In this document: one piece after another, positions 1-9,618 of the stretch
Layout: each line of letters begins with the position of its first letter
Position numbering within the stretch: the first letter of the stretch is position 1
Origin: an uncultured Prochlorococcus sp.
Lineage (GTDB): Bacteria; Cyanobacteriota; Cyanobacteriia; PCC-6307; Cyanobiaceae
DNA: 14,002 nt
Assembly (NCBI GenBank): GCA_913041805.1
Contig: CAJWIZ010000004.1
Location: 1-14,002, forward strand
Direction: 5' to 3'
The notes under the pieces: model-generated
Told to the model about the DNA's origin: nothing
Seen by the model: only the letters and a program-made list of their open reading frames with translations
Databases searched by the model: none
Translations under genes and position numbers: made by a program

Positions 1-2268
1 AGGCTGATCGGATTCTCCTTTAGGAGTTACTTTGCCAACCAAAATATCCCCGCTCTCAACAAATGCACCAGTTCTAATAATCCCCATTTCATCAAGATTA
101 CCAAGGTTTTCTTCAGCAACATTTGGTATTTCTCTTGTGATTTCTTCAGGCCCTAATTTTGTTTGACGTGCTTCAATCTCATACTTTTCAATATGTACTG
201 AAGTATAAAGGTCGTCTTTAACTAAGCGTTCACTAACAAGAATTGCATCCTCATAGTTATAACCTTCCCAAGGCATATAAGCGACTAAAACATTTTGACC
301 CAAGGCAATTTCTCCACCTTCACATGCTGAGCCATCGGCCAAGACCTGACCAACCATTACTGGATCACCTTGTCTAACAATAGGTCTTTGATTTAGACAG
401 GTGTCCTGATTAGATCGCTGATATTTTTGAAGATAATGTGTGTGATCAACTCCATCTTCATCACAAACAACTATTGCTGTAGCGTCTACAAATGTAACTG
501 TGCCATTCACACGTGAGATTGGAACCATTCCTGAATCTCTGGCCACTTGAGTTTCAAGACCAGTTCCAACTAAAGGGCGCTCAGGGCGTAATAAAGGTAC
601 AGCTTGTCTCTGCATGTTAGAGCCCATAAGAGCTCTATTTGCATCATCATGTTCCAGAAAGGGGATTAAAGAAGTAGCTACAGAAATGACTTGAACTGGT
701 GATAGCTGCACATAATCAACTTGTTGAGGAGGAACTTTTTCAAAATCTTGTCTATATCTGACTGGAATCAACTCAGCAAGAATATTTCCTTCACCGTCAG
801 TAGCAACATCTCCAGGAGCTACACGACACTCATCCTCCAGATCAGCTGAAAGATAAATGGGGTCTCCCTTTTTTAATACACAACCATCCTCAACCTTCCA
901 AAATGGGGTTTCAATAAAGCCATATTGATTAACCCTTGCATGTGTCGCCAAAGAATTAATCAGGCCAGCATTTGGTCCTTCAGGTGTCTCTATAGGGCAT
1001 AGCCGACCATAATGAGATGGATGAATATCACGCACAGCAAAGCCAGCACGTTCCCTCGTAAGTCCACCAGGACCTAAAGCAGAAATACGACGTTTGTGAG
1101 TCAATTCCGCCAAAGGATTGGTTTGATCCATGAATTGGCTCAATTGACTAGAACCAAAAAATTCTTTAATTGCAGCAACAAGAGGCTTTGGGTTAACTAA
1201 TTGTGCAGGAGTCAATGAATCAGTTTCACCCACAGTCATTCTCTCTTTAATTATTCTCTCTAAACGATTCAATCCAACACGTACTTGATTCTGAAGTAGT
1301 TCCCCAACAGAGCGAACCCTTCTATTACCTAAATGATCAATATCATCAAGACTTGCTCCACCAACATCTAGCTCTAAGTTAATTAAATAATCAAGAGTTG
1401 ATAGAACATCTTCATGTGTCAAAGTCCTTACAGTATCTGGAATAGTTAAACGGAGCTTATTATTTATTTTGTAACGGCCAACACGTCCTAAATCATAACG
1501 TTTTGGATCAAAAAATCTTGTTTGCAAAAGCTGTTGACCACCACTCACTGAAGGCGGTTCTCCTGGTCTTAACTTCTTATATAGTTCAAGCAAGGCTTGA
1601 TCTTCTGAACTAATTCCTTCTTCATTAGCTGCCTCAATTGACTTCTTATAATATTCAGGATGACGCAACTTATCAACTACATCATTATCAGACAATCCCA
1701 TTGCACGCATCAATACATGCGCATTTATCTTACGTGTTTTATCTACACGAACATGCAATAAATCATTCTTATCTGTTTCGAACTTGAGCCATGCGCCTCT
1801 ATTAGGAATAACACTTGCATTATATGTTCGGCGGCCATTTTTATCTTGCTCATCCTTAAAATAAACACCAGGACTTCGAACAATTTGATTAACTATTACT
1901 CGCTCTGCTCCATTAATAATAAAAGTACCACGTTCTGTCATTAAAGGTAATTCACCGATAAAGACTTCTTGTTCTTTTATCTCTCCAGTCTCCTTATTAA
2001 CGAGTCTACAAGTGACATACATCTGTGAAGCGAAAGTCGCATCCCTTCGTTTTGCCTCTTCCACATCGTGTCGAGGTCGCTTCAACCGATACTCACTACC
2101 AACAAAATGTAACTCCAGCTTGCCTGTGTAATCAGTAATAGGTGAAAAGCTCTCAAGCTCCTCTATCAAACCCTTCTCTAAAAACCATTTAAAGCTGGCT
2201 CTCTGCACCTCAACCAGATCGGGCAGGTAAGTAGCTGTCTTAGCGACCTGAAGCGCGCTTCTGCTCAT
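1..2268 (-). CDS. rpoB: RNA polymerase beta subunit, N-terminal 756 codons (3' end outside window)
   Basis: This is the catalytic beta subunit of DNA-dependent RNA polymerase, which forms the active-site cleft with beta-prime (split into RpoC1 and RpoC2 in cyanobacteria). I translated the minus strand by hand. The frame is open from an ATG at 2268 to the window edge, where it ends in [11 protein letters not shown]. Recognisable parts are the N-terminal [20 protein letters not shown] block, [14 protein letters not shown], the rifampicin-pocket region around residues 374-406 ([18 protein letters not shown], Met380) through [24 protein letters not shown], and GYNYEDAI at residues 669-676. Cyanobacterial beta is about 1,100 residues, so roughly 340 are missing. 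The ATG fits the family N-terminus ([17 protein letters not shown]). The frame stays open for 25 more codons upstream, with TTG codons at 2337 and 2343, but these do not look like RpoB. No clear ribosome-binding site precedes the start. By family synteny rpoC1 and rpoC2 should follow beyond the left edge. Confidence 0.98.
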   Translation of the reverse strand, partial: MSRSALQVAKTATYLPDLVEVQRASFKWFLEKGLIEELESFSPITDYTGKLELHFVGSEYRLKRPRHDVEEAKRRDATFASQMYVTCRLVNKETGEIKEQEVFIGELPLMTERGTFIINGAERVIVNQIVRSPGVYFKDEQDKNGRRTYNASVIPNRGAWLKFETDKNDLLHVRVDKTRKINAHVLMRAMGLSDNDVVDKLRHPEYYKKSIEAANEEGISSEDQALLELYKKLRPGEPPSVSGGQQLLQTRFFDPKRYDLGRVGRYKINNKLRLTIPDTVRTLTHEDVLSTLDYLINLELDVGGASLDDIDHLGNRRVRSVGELLQNQVRVGLNRLERIIKERMTVGETDSLTPAQLVNPKPLVAAIKEFFGSSQLSQFMDQTNPLAELTHKRRISALGPGGLTRERAGFAVRDIHPSHYGRLCPIETPEGPNAGLINSLATHARVNQYGFIETPFWKVEDGCVLKKGDPIYLSADLEDECRVAPGDVATDGEGNILAELIPVRYRQDFEKVPPQQVDYVQLSPVQVISVATSLIPFLEHDDANRALMGSNMQRQAVPLLRPERPLVGTGLETQVARDSGMVPISRVNGTVTFVDATAIVVCDEDGVDHTHYLQKYQRSNQDTCLNQRPIVRQGDPVMVGQVLADGSACEGGEIALGQNVLVAYMPWEGYNYEDAILVSERLVKDDLYTSVHIEKYEIEARQTKLGPEEITREIPNVAEENLGNLDEMGIIRTGAFVESGDILVGKVTPKGESDQP

Positions 2269-2556
2269 GCGAAAACCTGCAGTTGAAGAAGTTGGGTAAT
2301 AGTTAGCCTGAACTTGCGACTTTGTAATATCAACCAAATTCAATCAAGCTTCTTTAAACAGCAAGAGATCCCATCAAAGGGAACCATTACCGCTCTAAAA
2401 AGCTTTCTGAACTCTGGTCAGAACTGCTGACGTCGACAAGGCACTTGAAGGGGGATTGACTCTTCAGGTGGTTGTGATGAAGCAAGACCTCTCCACAACC
2501 AGGCAATCATCAATATTACACTTCTAAGGCCATTTTTTCCTGGAATTACTTCGGAA
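2269..2556 (-). promoter_or_regulatory. tatD-rpoB intergenic spacer with an 8-bp hairpin
   Basis: This 288-bp spacer is long for such a compact genome and presumably carries the rpoB leader, and perhaps a promoter. One inverted repeat is visible: TGGTTGTG at 2469-2476 and CACAACCA at 2494-2501, a perfect 8-bp stem with a 17-nt loop. It has no U tract, so it is not a convincing terminator. I could not place a good -10/-35 pair. A 63-codon open frame at 2418-2609 overlaps the end of tatD and resembles no protein I know, so I treat the spacer as non-coding. Confidence 0.35.
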
Positions 2557-3345
2557 TCATGGCAAGCCAAATAATCTTCTGGCATTGGCAGTAGTGGTAT
2601 TAGCAACATCCGAGAGGCTTAACCCTCTCAAATCAGCCACTCGCGAAGCTACAGCCTCAACATAAGCCGGTTCATTGCGCTTTCCCCTCATAGGCACTGG
2701 GGCCAAAAAAGGGCAATCTGTTTCAACCAAAAGTCGATCTTCAGGCACCTCACGAGCACATATATGGGTGGCTTCAGCCTTAGGGAAAGTAACTGTTCCA
2801 CTAAAACTTATATAGAAGCCAAGCTCAAGAAACCCATCCATTTCTTCCTTTGTCCCCCCCCAGCAATGCATCACGCCCCTTGGACAAGATCCAAACTTTT
2901 TGCGATTTCGCAATTCCTTTAGCATCTCATTAGCAGCATCTCGACAATGAATAATCACTGGCAAATTCAGTTCAACAGCTAAGTCGAGCTGAGGCCGAAG
3001 AACATTCAATTGTTCCTTAAGATTGGAATCCCTAAAAAGATCAAGACCCAGTTCGCCAATAGCTAAGACCCTCTCATCCGCCAAAGCTGAAGAGCGCAAT
3101 ATTTCAAGAGTGTCATCTTTCCAATGCTGAGTATCGAGAGGATGAACACCAACTGAATAACGTAATTCTGAAAATCGATCAGCCAAAGAACGGATTGCTG
3201 GGATTTCCGAAGGTTCAACACAAGCATGCATCAAGCTTTTGACACCCGCCTTTCGCCAACGAGCCGCAACTGCCTCAATATCCTCATCGAAATTACGAAA
3301 GACGATATGGCAATGAGTATCTACCAATGAATATGATGAAGTCAC
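2557..3345 (-). CDS. tatD: TatD family metal-dependent hydrolase / DNase
   Basis: This 262-residue protein is a TatD-type metallo-hydrolase with a TIM-barrel fold. Family members are cytoplasmic 3'-5' exonucleases or DNases, but the exact substrate here is not shown by sequence. The metal-ligand set is complete: His11 and His13 in DTHCH, Glu98 in AIGELGLD, His133 in VIIHCRDA, His160 in MHCWGG and Asp210 in LVETDCPFLAP. Length is normal for the family. The start is a GTG at 3345, only nine codons before DTHCH. A TAA four codons upstream rules out an earlier start. It lies 93 nt downstream of rpsT on the same strand and ahead of rpoB, consistent with an rpsT-tatD-rpoB gene order. A run of eight C (G on the coding strand) at 2854-2861 lies inside the gene without breaking the frame. 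Confidence 0.93.
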   Translation of the reverse strand: MTSSYSLVDTHCHIVFRNFDEDIEAVAARWRKAGVKSLMHACVEPSEIPAIRSLADRFSELRYSVGVHPLDTQHWKDDTLEILRSSALADERVLAIGELGLDLFRDSNLKEQLNVLRPQLDLAVELNLPVIIHCRDAANEMLKELRNRKKFGSCPRGVMHCWGGTKEEMDGFLELGFYISFSGTVTFPKAEATHICAREVPEDRLLVETDCPFLAPVPMRGKRNEPAYVEAVASRVADLRGLSLSDVANTTTANARRLFGLP

Positions 3346-3438
3346 TTTAAAATCTTAAAAACGGTAGTAATAAGTATTTTGCCTTCAAAAGTTTATTTCC
3401 AACATCTTTGCTAAGTGAATATATTTTTATTGTTTTTA

Positions 3439-3862
<424 letters not shown>

Positions 3863-5221
3863 TTGGCTCAAAGAAGCCAGCACTATTCAGAGAACTCCAA
3901 AACACTATTCCAAACCATTAGTGATTTGGGGTTGGCTAGTGATGCTCTCCTACGCATTTCCCAACGGACTTCGGGAGACAAGCAGGAACAAGCAAAAAGC
4001 ACTGTTGAAAAAATTCTTCAAGATGTGAAAACACAAGGAGATCATGCTCTTACTCACTACACAGAGCGCTTTGACGGGTTCAAACCAGAGCCACTAGAAA
4101 TCAACTCTGAAAAATTACTCCAAGCTTGGGAAGATATCCCCACAAAACTGCAAGAAGCTCTTCAAATAGCCTCTCAACGCATAACAGATTTCCATAAAGA
4201 ACAAATACCAACTGATCTGTTCAAAGAAGGGATCTATGGAGAGAAACTTGGTCGTCGCTGGCTGCCCGTAAAAAAAGCAGGTATTTATGTCCCTGGAGGT
4301 AGAGCCTCATATCCCAGCACAGTTCTTATGAATGCAATTCCTGCCAAAGTCGCAGGTGTTGAAGAAATCTTTATGGTCTCACCAGCGCAATCCAATGGAG
4401 AAATAAATAACATCGTCCTCGCAGCTGCTCATCTTGTAGGAGTAACAAAGCTCTTTCGAATTGGAGGTGCTCAATCTATTGGTGCTCTTGCTTATGGCAC
4501 AGAAACAGTGAAGTCAGTTGATGTAATAACTGGTCCAGGAAATATTTATGTCACACTTGCCAAAAAATCAGTGTATGGACAAGTTGGAATTGATTCATTA
4601 GCTGGACCTAGCGAAGTTTTAATAATTGCTGATCACACAGCCAAAGTTGAACAAGTAGCAGCTGACTTACTTGCACAAGCAGAGCACGACCCATTAGCAG
4701 CGTCGATTTTGTTAACTACTGAATCCAAACTTGCAGAGACCCTGCCAAAAGAAATTAAACGTCAATTAAAAACAAATCCTCGTGCTGAAATTTGTCTTGA
4801 ATCTATTAGTGAATGGGGGTTAATAGTGCTTTGCGAGGACCTTGAATCATGCTTAGAACTAAGCAATCAGTTCGCACCTGAACATCTTGAATTACTTGTT
4901 GAAGACCCGTATTCAATAGTAAGTAAAGTTAGTAATGCAGGTGCAATTTTTATAGGTCACTGGACACCTGAAGCTGTTGGAGATTATCTGGCCGGACCAA
5001 ACCACACACTTCCGACATCAGGGACAGCAAGATTTAGTGGGGCCCTTAGCGTGGAAACGTTTATGAAAAATACTTCTCTCATTGAATTTAATCAAGCTGC
5101 ATTTTTGCAAACCTCAGATGCAATTATTGAATTAGCAACAAGCGAAGGCCTCCATAGTCACGCAGAGTCAATCAAAATTCGATCGGCTATGCCTTCTACT
5201 CAATCTTCTGCAAACTTCTGA
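3863..5221 (+). CDS. hisD: Histidinol dehydrogenase
   Basis: HisD catalyses the last two steps of histidine biosynthesis, oxidising L-histidinol to L-histidine through the aldehyde with two NAD+ in a zinc-dependent reaction in the cytosol. The 452-residue product carries the family core: [17 protein letters not shown] (130-146), [14 protein letters not shown] (222-235), [14 protein letters not shown] (244-257) and [15 protein letters not shown] (373-387). By comparison with the E. coli enzyme the zinc ligands are Gln272, His275, Asp374 and His433. The catalytic pair Glu340-His341 lies in APEHLELL. The start is a TTG at 3863. The upstream frame is closed by TAA at 3839-3841 with no ATG or GTG, and the nearest alternative is another TTG inside DLGL (residues 21-24), so the N-terminus is uncertain by about 20 residues. 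The 3' end overlaps the convergent rpiA by 26 bp. hisD stands alone here, away from other his genes. Confidence 0.96.
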   Translation: MAQRSQHYSENSKTLFQTISDLGLASDALLRISQRTSGDKQEQAKSTVEKILQDVKTQGDHALTHYTERFDGFKPEPLEINSEKLLQAWEDIPTKLQEALQIASQRITDFHKEQIPTDLFKEGIYGEKLGRRWLPVKKAGIYVPGGRASYPSTVLMNAIPAKVAGVEEIFMVSPAQSNGEINNIVLAAAHLVGVTKLFRIGGAQSIGALAYGTETVKSVDVITGPGNIYVTLAKKSVYGQVGIDSLAGPSEVLIIADHTAKVEQVAADLLAQAEHDPLAASILLTTESKLAETLPKEIKRQLKTNPRAEICLESISEWGLIVLCEDLESCLELSNQFAPEHLELLVEDPYSIVSKVSNAGAIFIGHWTPEAVGDYLAGPNHTLPTSGTARFSGALSVETFMKNTSLIEFNQAAFLQTSDAIIELATSEGLHSHAESIKIRSAMPSTQSSANF

Positions 5222-5912
5222 CGCCAGCGACTCCATTAATAACCTCACCTACTAAAACTTCATCTGTAATATTCACAAAGAGTCCATTCTCTAAAACGCC
5301 AGGGATGTTATTAATCCTTTTTTCTAAACCCTCAGCATCTAGAATTCCCCCATCAAAACTTACATCCAACACAAGATTACCTTGATCTGTAATTACAGGG
5401 CCAGCCTTACGAACAGCCATACGTAAATCAGCATTACCTCCTAATTTTGCCAGGGTATTTTGAACCTGAGTCCAAGCGGATGGCAAAACTTCTACAGGCA
5501 ATTGGAAGCCAAGATTCAGTCGTTCAACAATTTTTGTCGAATCAACAACAACTACAAATCGCTCAGCAAGAGTCGCAACAAGTTTTTCCTGTACATGACA
5601 GGCTCCCCCCCCCTTGATCAATTGAAAAGATGGATCAACTTCATCTGCTCCATCTATTGCCAGGTCAATACGGTCCACCGCAGAAAGGCTTTGAAGAGGT
5701 ATGCCTAATTTTGAGGCCAGAACTTCACCCTGAAAGGAAGTTGTAACACCAACAATGTCTTTTAACTCACCAGCGGAAAGTTTGGCGCCTAAAGCCTCAA
5801 TCATCAGAGCAGCAGTAGACCCTGAGCCAAGGCCTAAAACCATCCCATCTTTTATTTGCTCAACAGCAGCTGAAGCAACCGCTTGTTTCATTTGATTTTG
5901 AAGGTCTACCAT
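5196..5912 (-). CDS. rpiA: Ribose-5-phosphate isomerase A
   Basis: RpiA interconverts ribose 5-phosphate and ribulose 5-phosphate. In a cyanobacterium it serves both the Calvin cycle (making ribulose 5-phosphate for RuBP) and the pentose phosphate pathway. The 238-residue product has the family motifs: GLGSGSTA phosphate loop (27-34), IDGADEVD (86-93; Asp87 and Asp90), KGGGAC (100-105; Lys100) and QEKLVA with the catalytic Glu109. The C-terminal domain includes NLVLDVSF (179-186). The ATG start at 5912 lies 36 nt after the htrA stop, so the two are likely cotranscribed. The gene converges on hisD and overlaps its last 26 bp. A run of nine C at 5605-5613 (nine G in the coding strand) encodes the Gly-Gly-Gly of KGGGA without disturbing the frame. 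It is a possible slippage or sequencing-error spot. Confidence 0.97.
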   Translation of the reverse strand: MVDLQNQMKQAVASAAVEQIKDGMVLGLGSGSTAALMIEALGAKLSAGELKDIVGVTTSFQGEVLASKLGIPLQSLSAVDRIDLAIDGADEVDPSFQLIKGGGACHVQEKLVATLAERFVVVVDSTKIVERLNLGFQLPVEVLPSAWTQVQNTLAKLGGNADLRMAVRKAGPVITDQGNLVLDVSFDGGILDAEGLEKRINNIPGVLENGLFVNITDEVLVGEVINGVAGVRSLQKIE

Positions 5913-5948
5913 CTTGTAGTAATAATCGTCGTGAAAGTAGGAAGTTTT

Positions 5949-7115
<1,167 letters not shown>

Positions 7116-7247
7116 TCAAAGGCTATCGCGGAACCTACTAAAACTTTCCACCAAAGATGCCATTTAAATGCACCATTCTTTTGATTTCTTCTGATAGATG
7201 ATTGAATAATTATGCAAAAAGAGAGTTACTTCTATTGATTAATGCAC

Positions 7248-7275
7248 TTGTCCTGTAATCACGTAGAATTTAAAT
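7248..7275 (+). promoter_or_regulatory. Possible sigma70-type promoter for the rimP operon
   Basis: TTGTCC at 7248-7253 and TTAAAT at 7270-7275 are separated by 16 nt and resemble -35 and -10 hexamers. Each is only a partial match to consensus. They would place the RNA start near 7283, just before the leader hairpins. This is a weak, unaided sequence call. The rest of the 242-bp htrA/rimP spacer (7113-7354) must also contain the htrA promoter on the other strand, which I could not place. Confidence 0.3.
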
Positions 7276-7288
7276 AGCCTGGCGGTTA

Positions 7289-7354
7289 CCTCCACAATGG
7301 AGGCAGTTTAATTCTGAAACTGATCGGGCTGCAGCCCGATGAATTTTCTGCCTC
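7289..7354 (+). promoter_or_regulatory. Structured rimP-nusA-infB leader with two hairpins and an alternative pairing
   Basis: The 66 bases before the rimP TTG hold two inverted repeats. Hairpin 1 is CCTCCA (7289-7294) with TGGAGG (7298-7303), a 6-bp stem and 3-nt loop. Hairpin 2 is the perfect 18-base palindrome ATCGGGCTGCAGCCCGAT (7323-7340), a 7-bp GC-rich stem with TGCA loop, followed by GAATTTT. In addition GAGGCAG (7300-7306) is fully complementary to CTGCCTC (7348-7354), which abuts the start codon. That pairing would enclose hairpin 2 and exclude hairpin 1. The arrangement resembles an attenuator or translational switch. Function is inference: the pairings are seen, the regulation is not. 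Confidence 0.5.
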
Positions 7355-7822
7355 TTGGCTCACCCTATCGTCACGGATTTGGAAACAATCGCATTCAGCA
7401 CAGCCGCTGAAAACGGTTTTGACCTATGCGGCGTGCAAGTTTTCACACATTTAAAACCAATGACTATGCAGGTGCAAATCCGGCAAGCAGGAGGAGGTGA
7501 TGTTTCCCTCGAAGACTGTGCAAGATTCAGTGGCCCTATGGGGGAAGCTATAGATACATCCAAGATTCTTGATGAGGCATATGTACTTGAAATCAGCAGC
7601 CCAGGGATTGATGCCCAATTAATTACTGATAGAGACTTCAAAACATTTCGTGGTTTCCCTATAAAAGTATCTTTTCGGGATGAAAAAAATATAGAACTAA
7701 ATAAAGCAGGTCTTCTGCATCAAAGATCTGCAGATCATCTGCACCTGAATATAAAAGGGAAAATAATCGCTATTCCTCGAAATAATGTGATAGAAGTCTC
7801 TCTAACCAGTCCTACTGGATAA
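7355..7822 (+). CDS. rimP: Ribosome maturation factor RimP
   Basis: RimP helps mature the 30S subunit, acting early on the central and 3' parts of the particle. The 155-residue protein has the N-terminal alpha/beta domain with DVSLEDCARFSGPMGEAID (49-67) and the conserved YVLEISSPG (76-84), then DRDFKTFRG and a C-terminal SH3-like domain. Length matches the family. The start is TTG at 7355. An in-frame TGA at 7340-7342 excludes anything upstream, and the next candidate (TTG at residue 9) would cut into the family-conserved start region AHP...DLET. No Shine-Dalgarno sequence precedes it; the bases before it can be paired in the leader structure. It is the first gene of rimP-nusA-ylxR-infB, an order widespread in bacteria, with 51 nt to nusA. 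Confidence 0.94.
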   Translation: MAHPIVTDLETIAFSTAAENGFDLCGVQVFTHLKPMTMQVQIRQAGGGDVSLEDCARFSGPMGEAIDTSKILDEAYVLEISSPGIDAQLITDRDFKTFRGFPIKVSFRDEKNIELNKAGLLHQRSADHLHLNIKGKIIAIPRNNVIEVSLTSPTG

Positions 7823-7873
7823 TTAAGTCAAAGCTCTAAAGCTGCCTCAACAAAACCTTTTTTTCCATCTTCG

Positions 7874-9277
7874 ATGGCTCTAGTTTTACTCCCAGGTCTA
7901 AATACCCTAATAGAAGACATCAGTGAGGAGAAAAAGCTCCCCACTCAAGTCGTAGAAGCTGCACTGCGAGAAGCCTTATTAAAAGGATATGAAAGGTACA
8001 GACGCACACTTTATTTAGGTATCAGCGAAGATCCATTTGAAGAAGAATATTTCAGCAACTTCGATGTTGGATTAGATATTGAAGAAGAAGGTTATCGAGT
8101 TTTAGCTAGCAAAATTATTGTCGAAGAAGTTGAAAGCGAAGATCATCAAATTGCATTGGCAGAGGTCATGCAAGTTGCCGACGATGCACAAGTTGGAGAC
8201 ACAGTAGTTCTAGATGTAACTCCAGAGAAAGAAGACTTTGGACGAATGGCCGCTTCAACTACGAAGCAAGTTCTAGCTCAGAAGCTACGAGATCAGCAAC
8301 GAAGAATGATCCAAGAGGAATTTGCTGATCTTGAAGATCCTGTGCTTACTGCAAGAGTTATCCGCTTTGAACGTCAGTCGGTGATTATGGCTGTTAGTTC
8401 AGGTTTAGGGCGCCCAGAAGTAGAAGCAGAATTACCAAGGCGAGATCAACTACCAAATGACAATTATCGAGCGAATGCAACTTTTAAAGTTTTTCTAAAA
8501 GAAGTCAGTGAGGTCCCCAGACGTGGCCCGCAACTTTTTGTAAGTAGGTCTAATGCAGGATTGGTTGTTTATTTATTTGAAAATGAAGTACCAGAAATAC
8601 AGGAAGGTTCAGTACGTATTGTTGCCGTAGCTCGTGAAGCCAATCCACCTTCACGTTCAGTTGGCCCCCGCACCAAAGTTGCAGTCGATAGTATCGAGCG
8701 GGAGGTTGATCCTGTCGGTGCATGTATCGGAGCACGAGGTTCAAGAATTCAACAAGTTGTCAACGAGCTCCGTGGTGAAAAAATAGATGTAATTCGATGG
8801 TCTCAGGATCCTGTTCAATATATTTGCAACTCTCTTAGTCCTGCACGAGTTGAGATGGTCAGATTAGTAGATCCTGAAGGACAACATGCACACGTACTTG
8901 TTCCCCCAGATCAACTCAGTCTTGCAATAGGTCGTGAAGGACAAAATGTCAGGCTTGCAGCAAGATTAACTGGATGGAAAATAGATATCAAAAATTCACA
9001 AGAATATGACCAAGCAACTGAAGACTCAGAAGTCGCTGAACTCATAGCTCATAGAGAGGAAGAAGAAGCGTTACAACGTGAAGCTGAAGCTCGTCTCGCT
9101 GCAGAACAAGCAACCCGAGCTGAAGAAGATGCACGTCTTAGAGAGTTATATCCATTACCAGAAGATGAAGAAGAATTCGTTCAGACCAATAATGAAGAAA
9201 TGGAAACTAATCCTTCCAATGAAAATGCACAAGATGAAATTACAGATTCATCAGCTGAAGAGGATGGAGTCCGGTGA
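7874..9277 (+). CDS. nusA: Transcription elongation/termination factor NusA
   Basis: NusA binds RNA polymerase and nascent RNA and modulates pausing, termination and antitermination. Visible domains in the 467-residue protein are an N-terminal polymerase-binding domain (1-130), an S1 domain (about 135-210), and two KH RNA-binding domains. KH1 is marked by GACIGARGS (282-290) and KH2 by AIGREGQ (351-357) followed by NVRLAARLTGWKIDI. The tail from about 375 is strongly acidic (EEEEALQREAEARLAAEQ and later DEEEF), with helical, coiled-coil-like character, instead of the two AR repeats of E. coli NusA. This short acidic ending is expected in cyanobacteria. The ATG at 7874 begins MALVLLPGL. There is no clear Shine-Dalgarno; a pyrimidine-rich stretch precedes it. 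The stop overlaps the ylxR start in GTGA (9274-9277), suggesting translational coupling. Confidence 0.97.
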   Translation: MALVLLPGLNTLIEDISEEKKLPTQVVEAALREALLKGYERYRRTLYLGISEDPFEEEYFSNFDVGLDIEEEGYRVLASKIIVEEVESEDHQIALAEVMQVADDAQVGDTVVLDVTPEKEDFGRMAASTTKQVLAQKLRDQQRRMIQEEFADLEDPVLTARVIRFERQSVIMAVSSGLGRPEVEAELPRRDQLPNDNYRANATFKVFLKEVSEVPRRGPQLFVSRSNAGLVVYLFENEVPEIQEGSVRIVAVAREANPPSRSVGPRTKVAVDSIEREVDPVGACIGARGSRIQQVVNELRGEKIDVIRWSQDPVQYICNSLSPARVEMVRLVDPEGQHAHVLVPPDQLSLAIGREGQNVRLAARLTGWKIDIKNSQEYDQATEDSEVAELIAHREEEEALQREAEARLAAEQATRAEEDARLRELYPLPEDEEEFVQTNNEEMETNPSNENAQDEITDSSAEEDGVR

Positions 9278-9552
9278 GCCAGCGTCCCATCCTGCGTCGA
9301 TGCGTTGCTTGTAGAAAGCTATTTAATCGTGAACAGCTTTGGAAAGTAACAAGGGACTATCAGGGTGGAGTTGTCCTCGAGGGTGGAATGGGCAGATCAG
9401 CCTATTTATGTCCTAATGAGGAATGCCTAGAAGAGTCGTGTCGCCGCAAACGTCTGCAAAAAGCTCTGCGTTGTCAGATCCCTGCAAGCGTTGTGGAGAT
9501 GCTGCAAAAGCGGCTAAATCCCTGCATTGATGCTGCCGCTGAGGCAAGATGA
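9274..9552 (+). CDS. ylxR: YlxR family (DUF448) RNA-binding protein
   Basis: YlxR proteins are small RNA-binding proteins encoded between nusA and infB. In Bacillus subtilis the homologue (RnpM) binds RNase P RNA and modulates its activity; whether this holds in cyanobacteria is unknown. The 92-residue product shows the family signatures RRCVACRK (8-15) and GRSAYLCP (40-47), with Cys10, Cys13, Cys46 and Cys51. These four could bind a metal, but that is only a suggestion from spacing. A basic segment (SCRRKRLQKALR) follows. The GTG start at 9274 overlaps the nusA stop by four bases, and a GGAG a few bases upstream serves as ribosome-binding site. The infB start is 66 nt downstream. Length and context are typical. 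Confidence 0.93.
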   Translation: MSQRPILRRCVACRKLFNREQLWKVTRDYQGGVVLEGGMGRSAYLCPNEECLEESCRRKRLQKALRCQIPASVVEMLQKRLNPCIDAAAEAR

Positions 9553-9580
9553 ACTATGTCTCCATTTTTAATGGAGTAGT
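9553..9580 (+). other. Hairpin between ylxR and infB
   Basis: CTCCAT (9560-9565) pairs with ATGGAG (9571-9576) around a TTTTA loop. Outside it ACTA (9553-9556) can pair with TAGT (9577-9580) across a 3-nt bulge. No U tract follows, so this is not a terminator. It sits immediately after the ylxR stop and about 40 nt before the infB ATG, and may be an RNA-processing or stability element. Its ATGGAG arm resembles the TGGAGG arm of the rimP leader hairpin. Confidence 0.35.
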
Positions 9581-9618
9581 CCCCATTTAAAAGGTGTCCC
9601 GAACATTCGGAGAACTTA

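Noticed and set aside
2418..2609. 63-codon minus-strand open frame between rpoB and tatD
   Set aside because: It overlaps the end of tatD in another frame, has no recognisable motif and no ribosome-binding site; probably chance.
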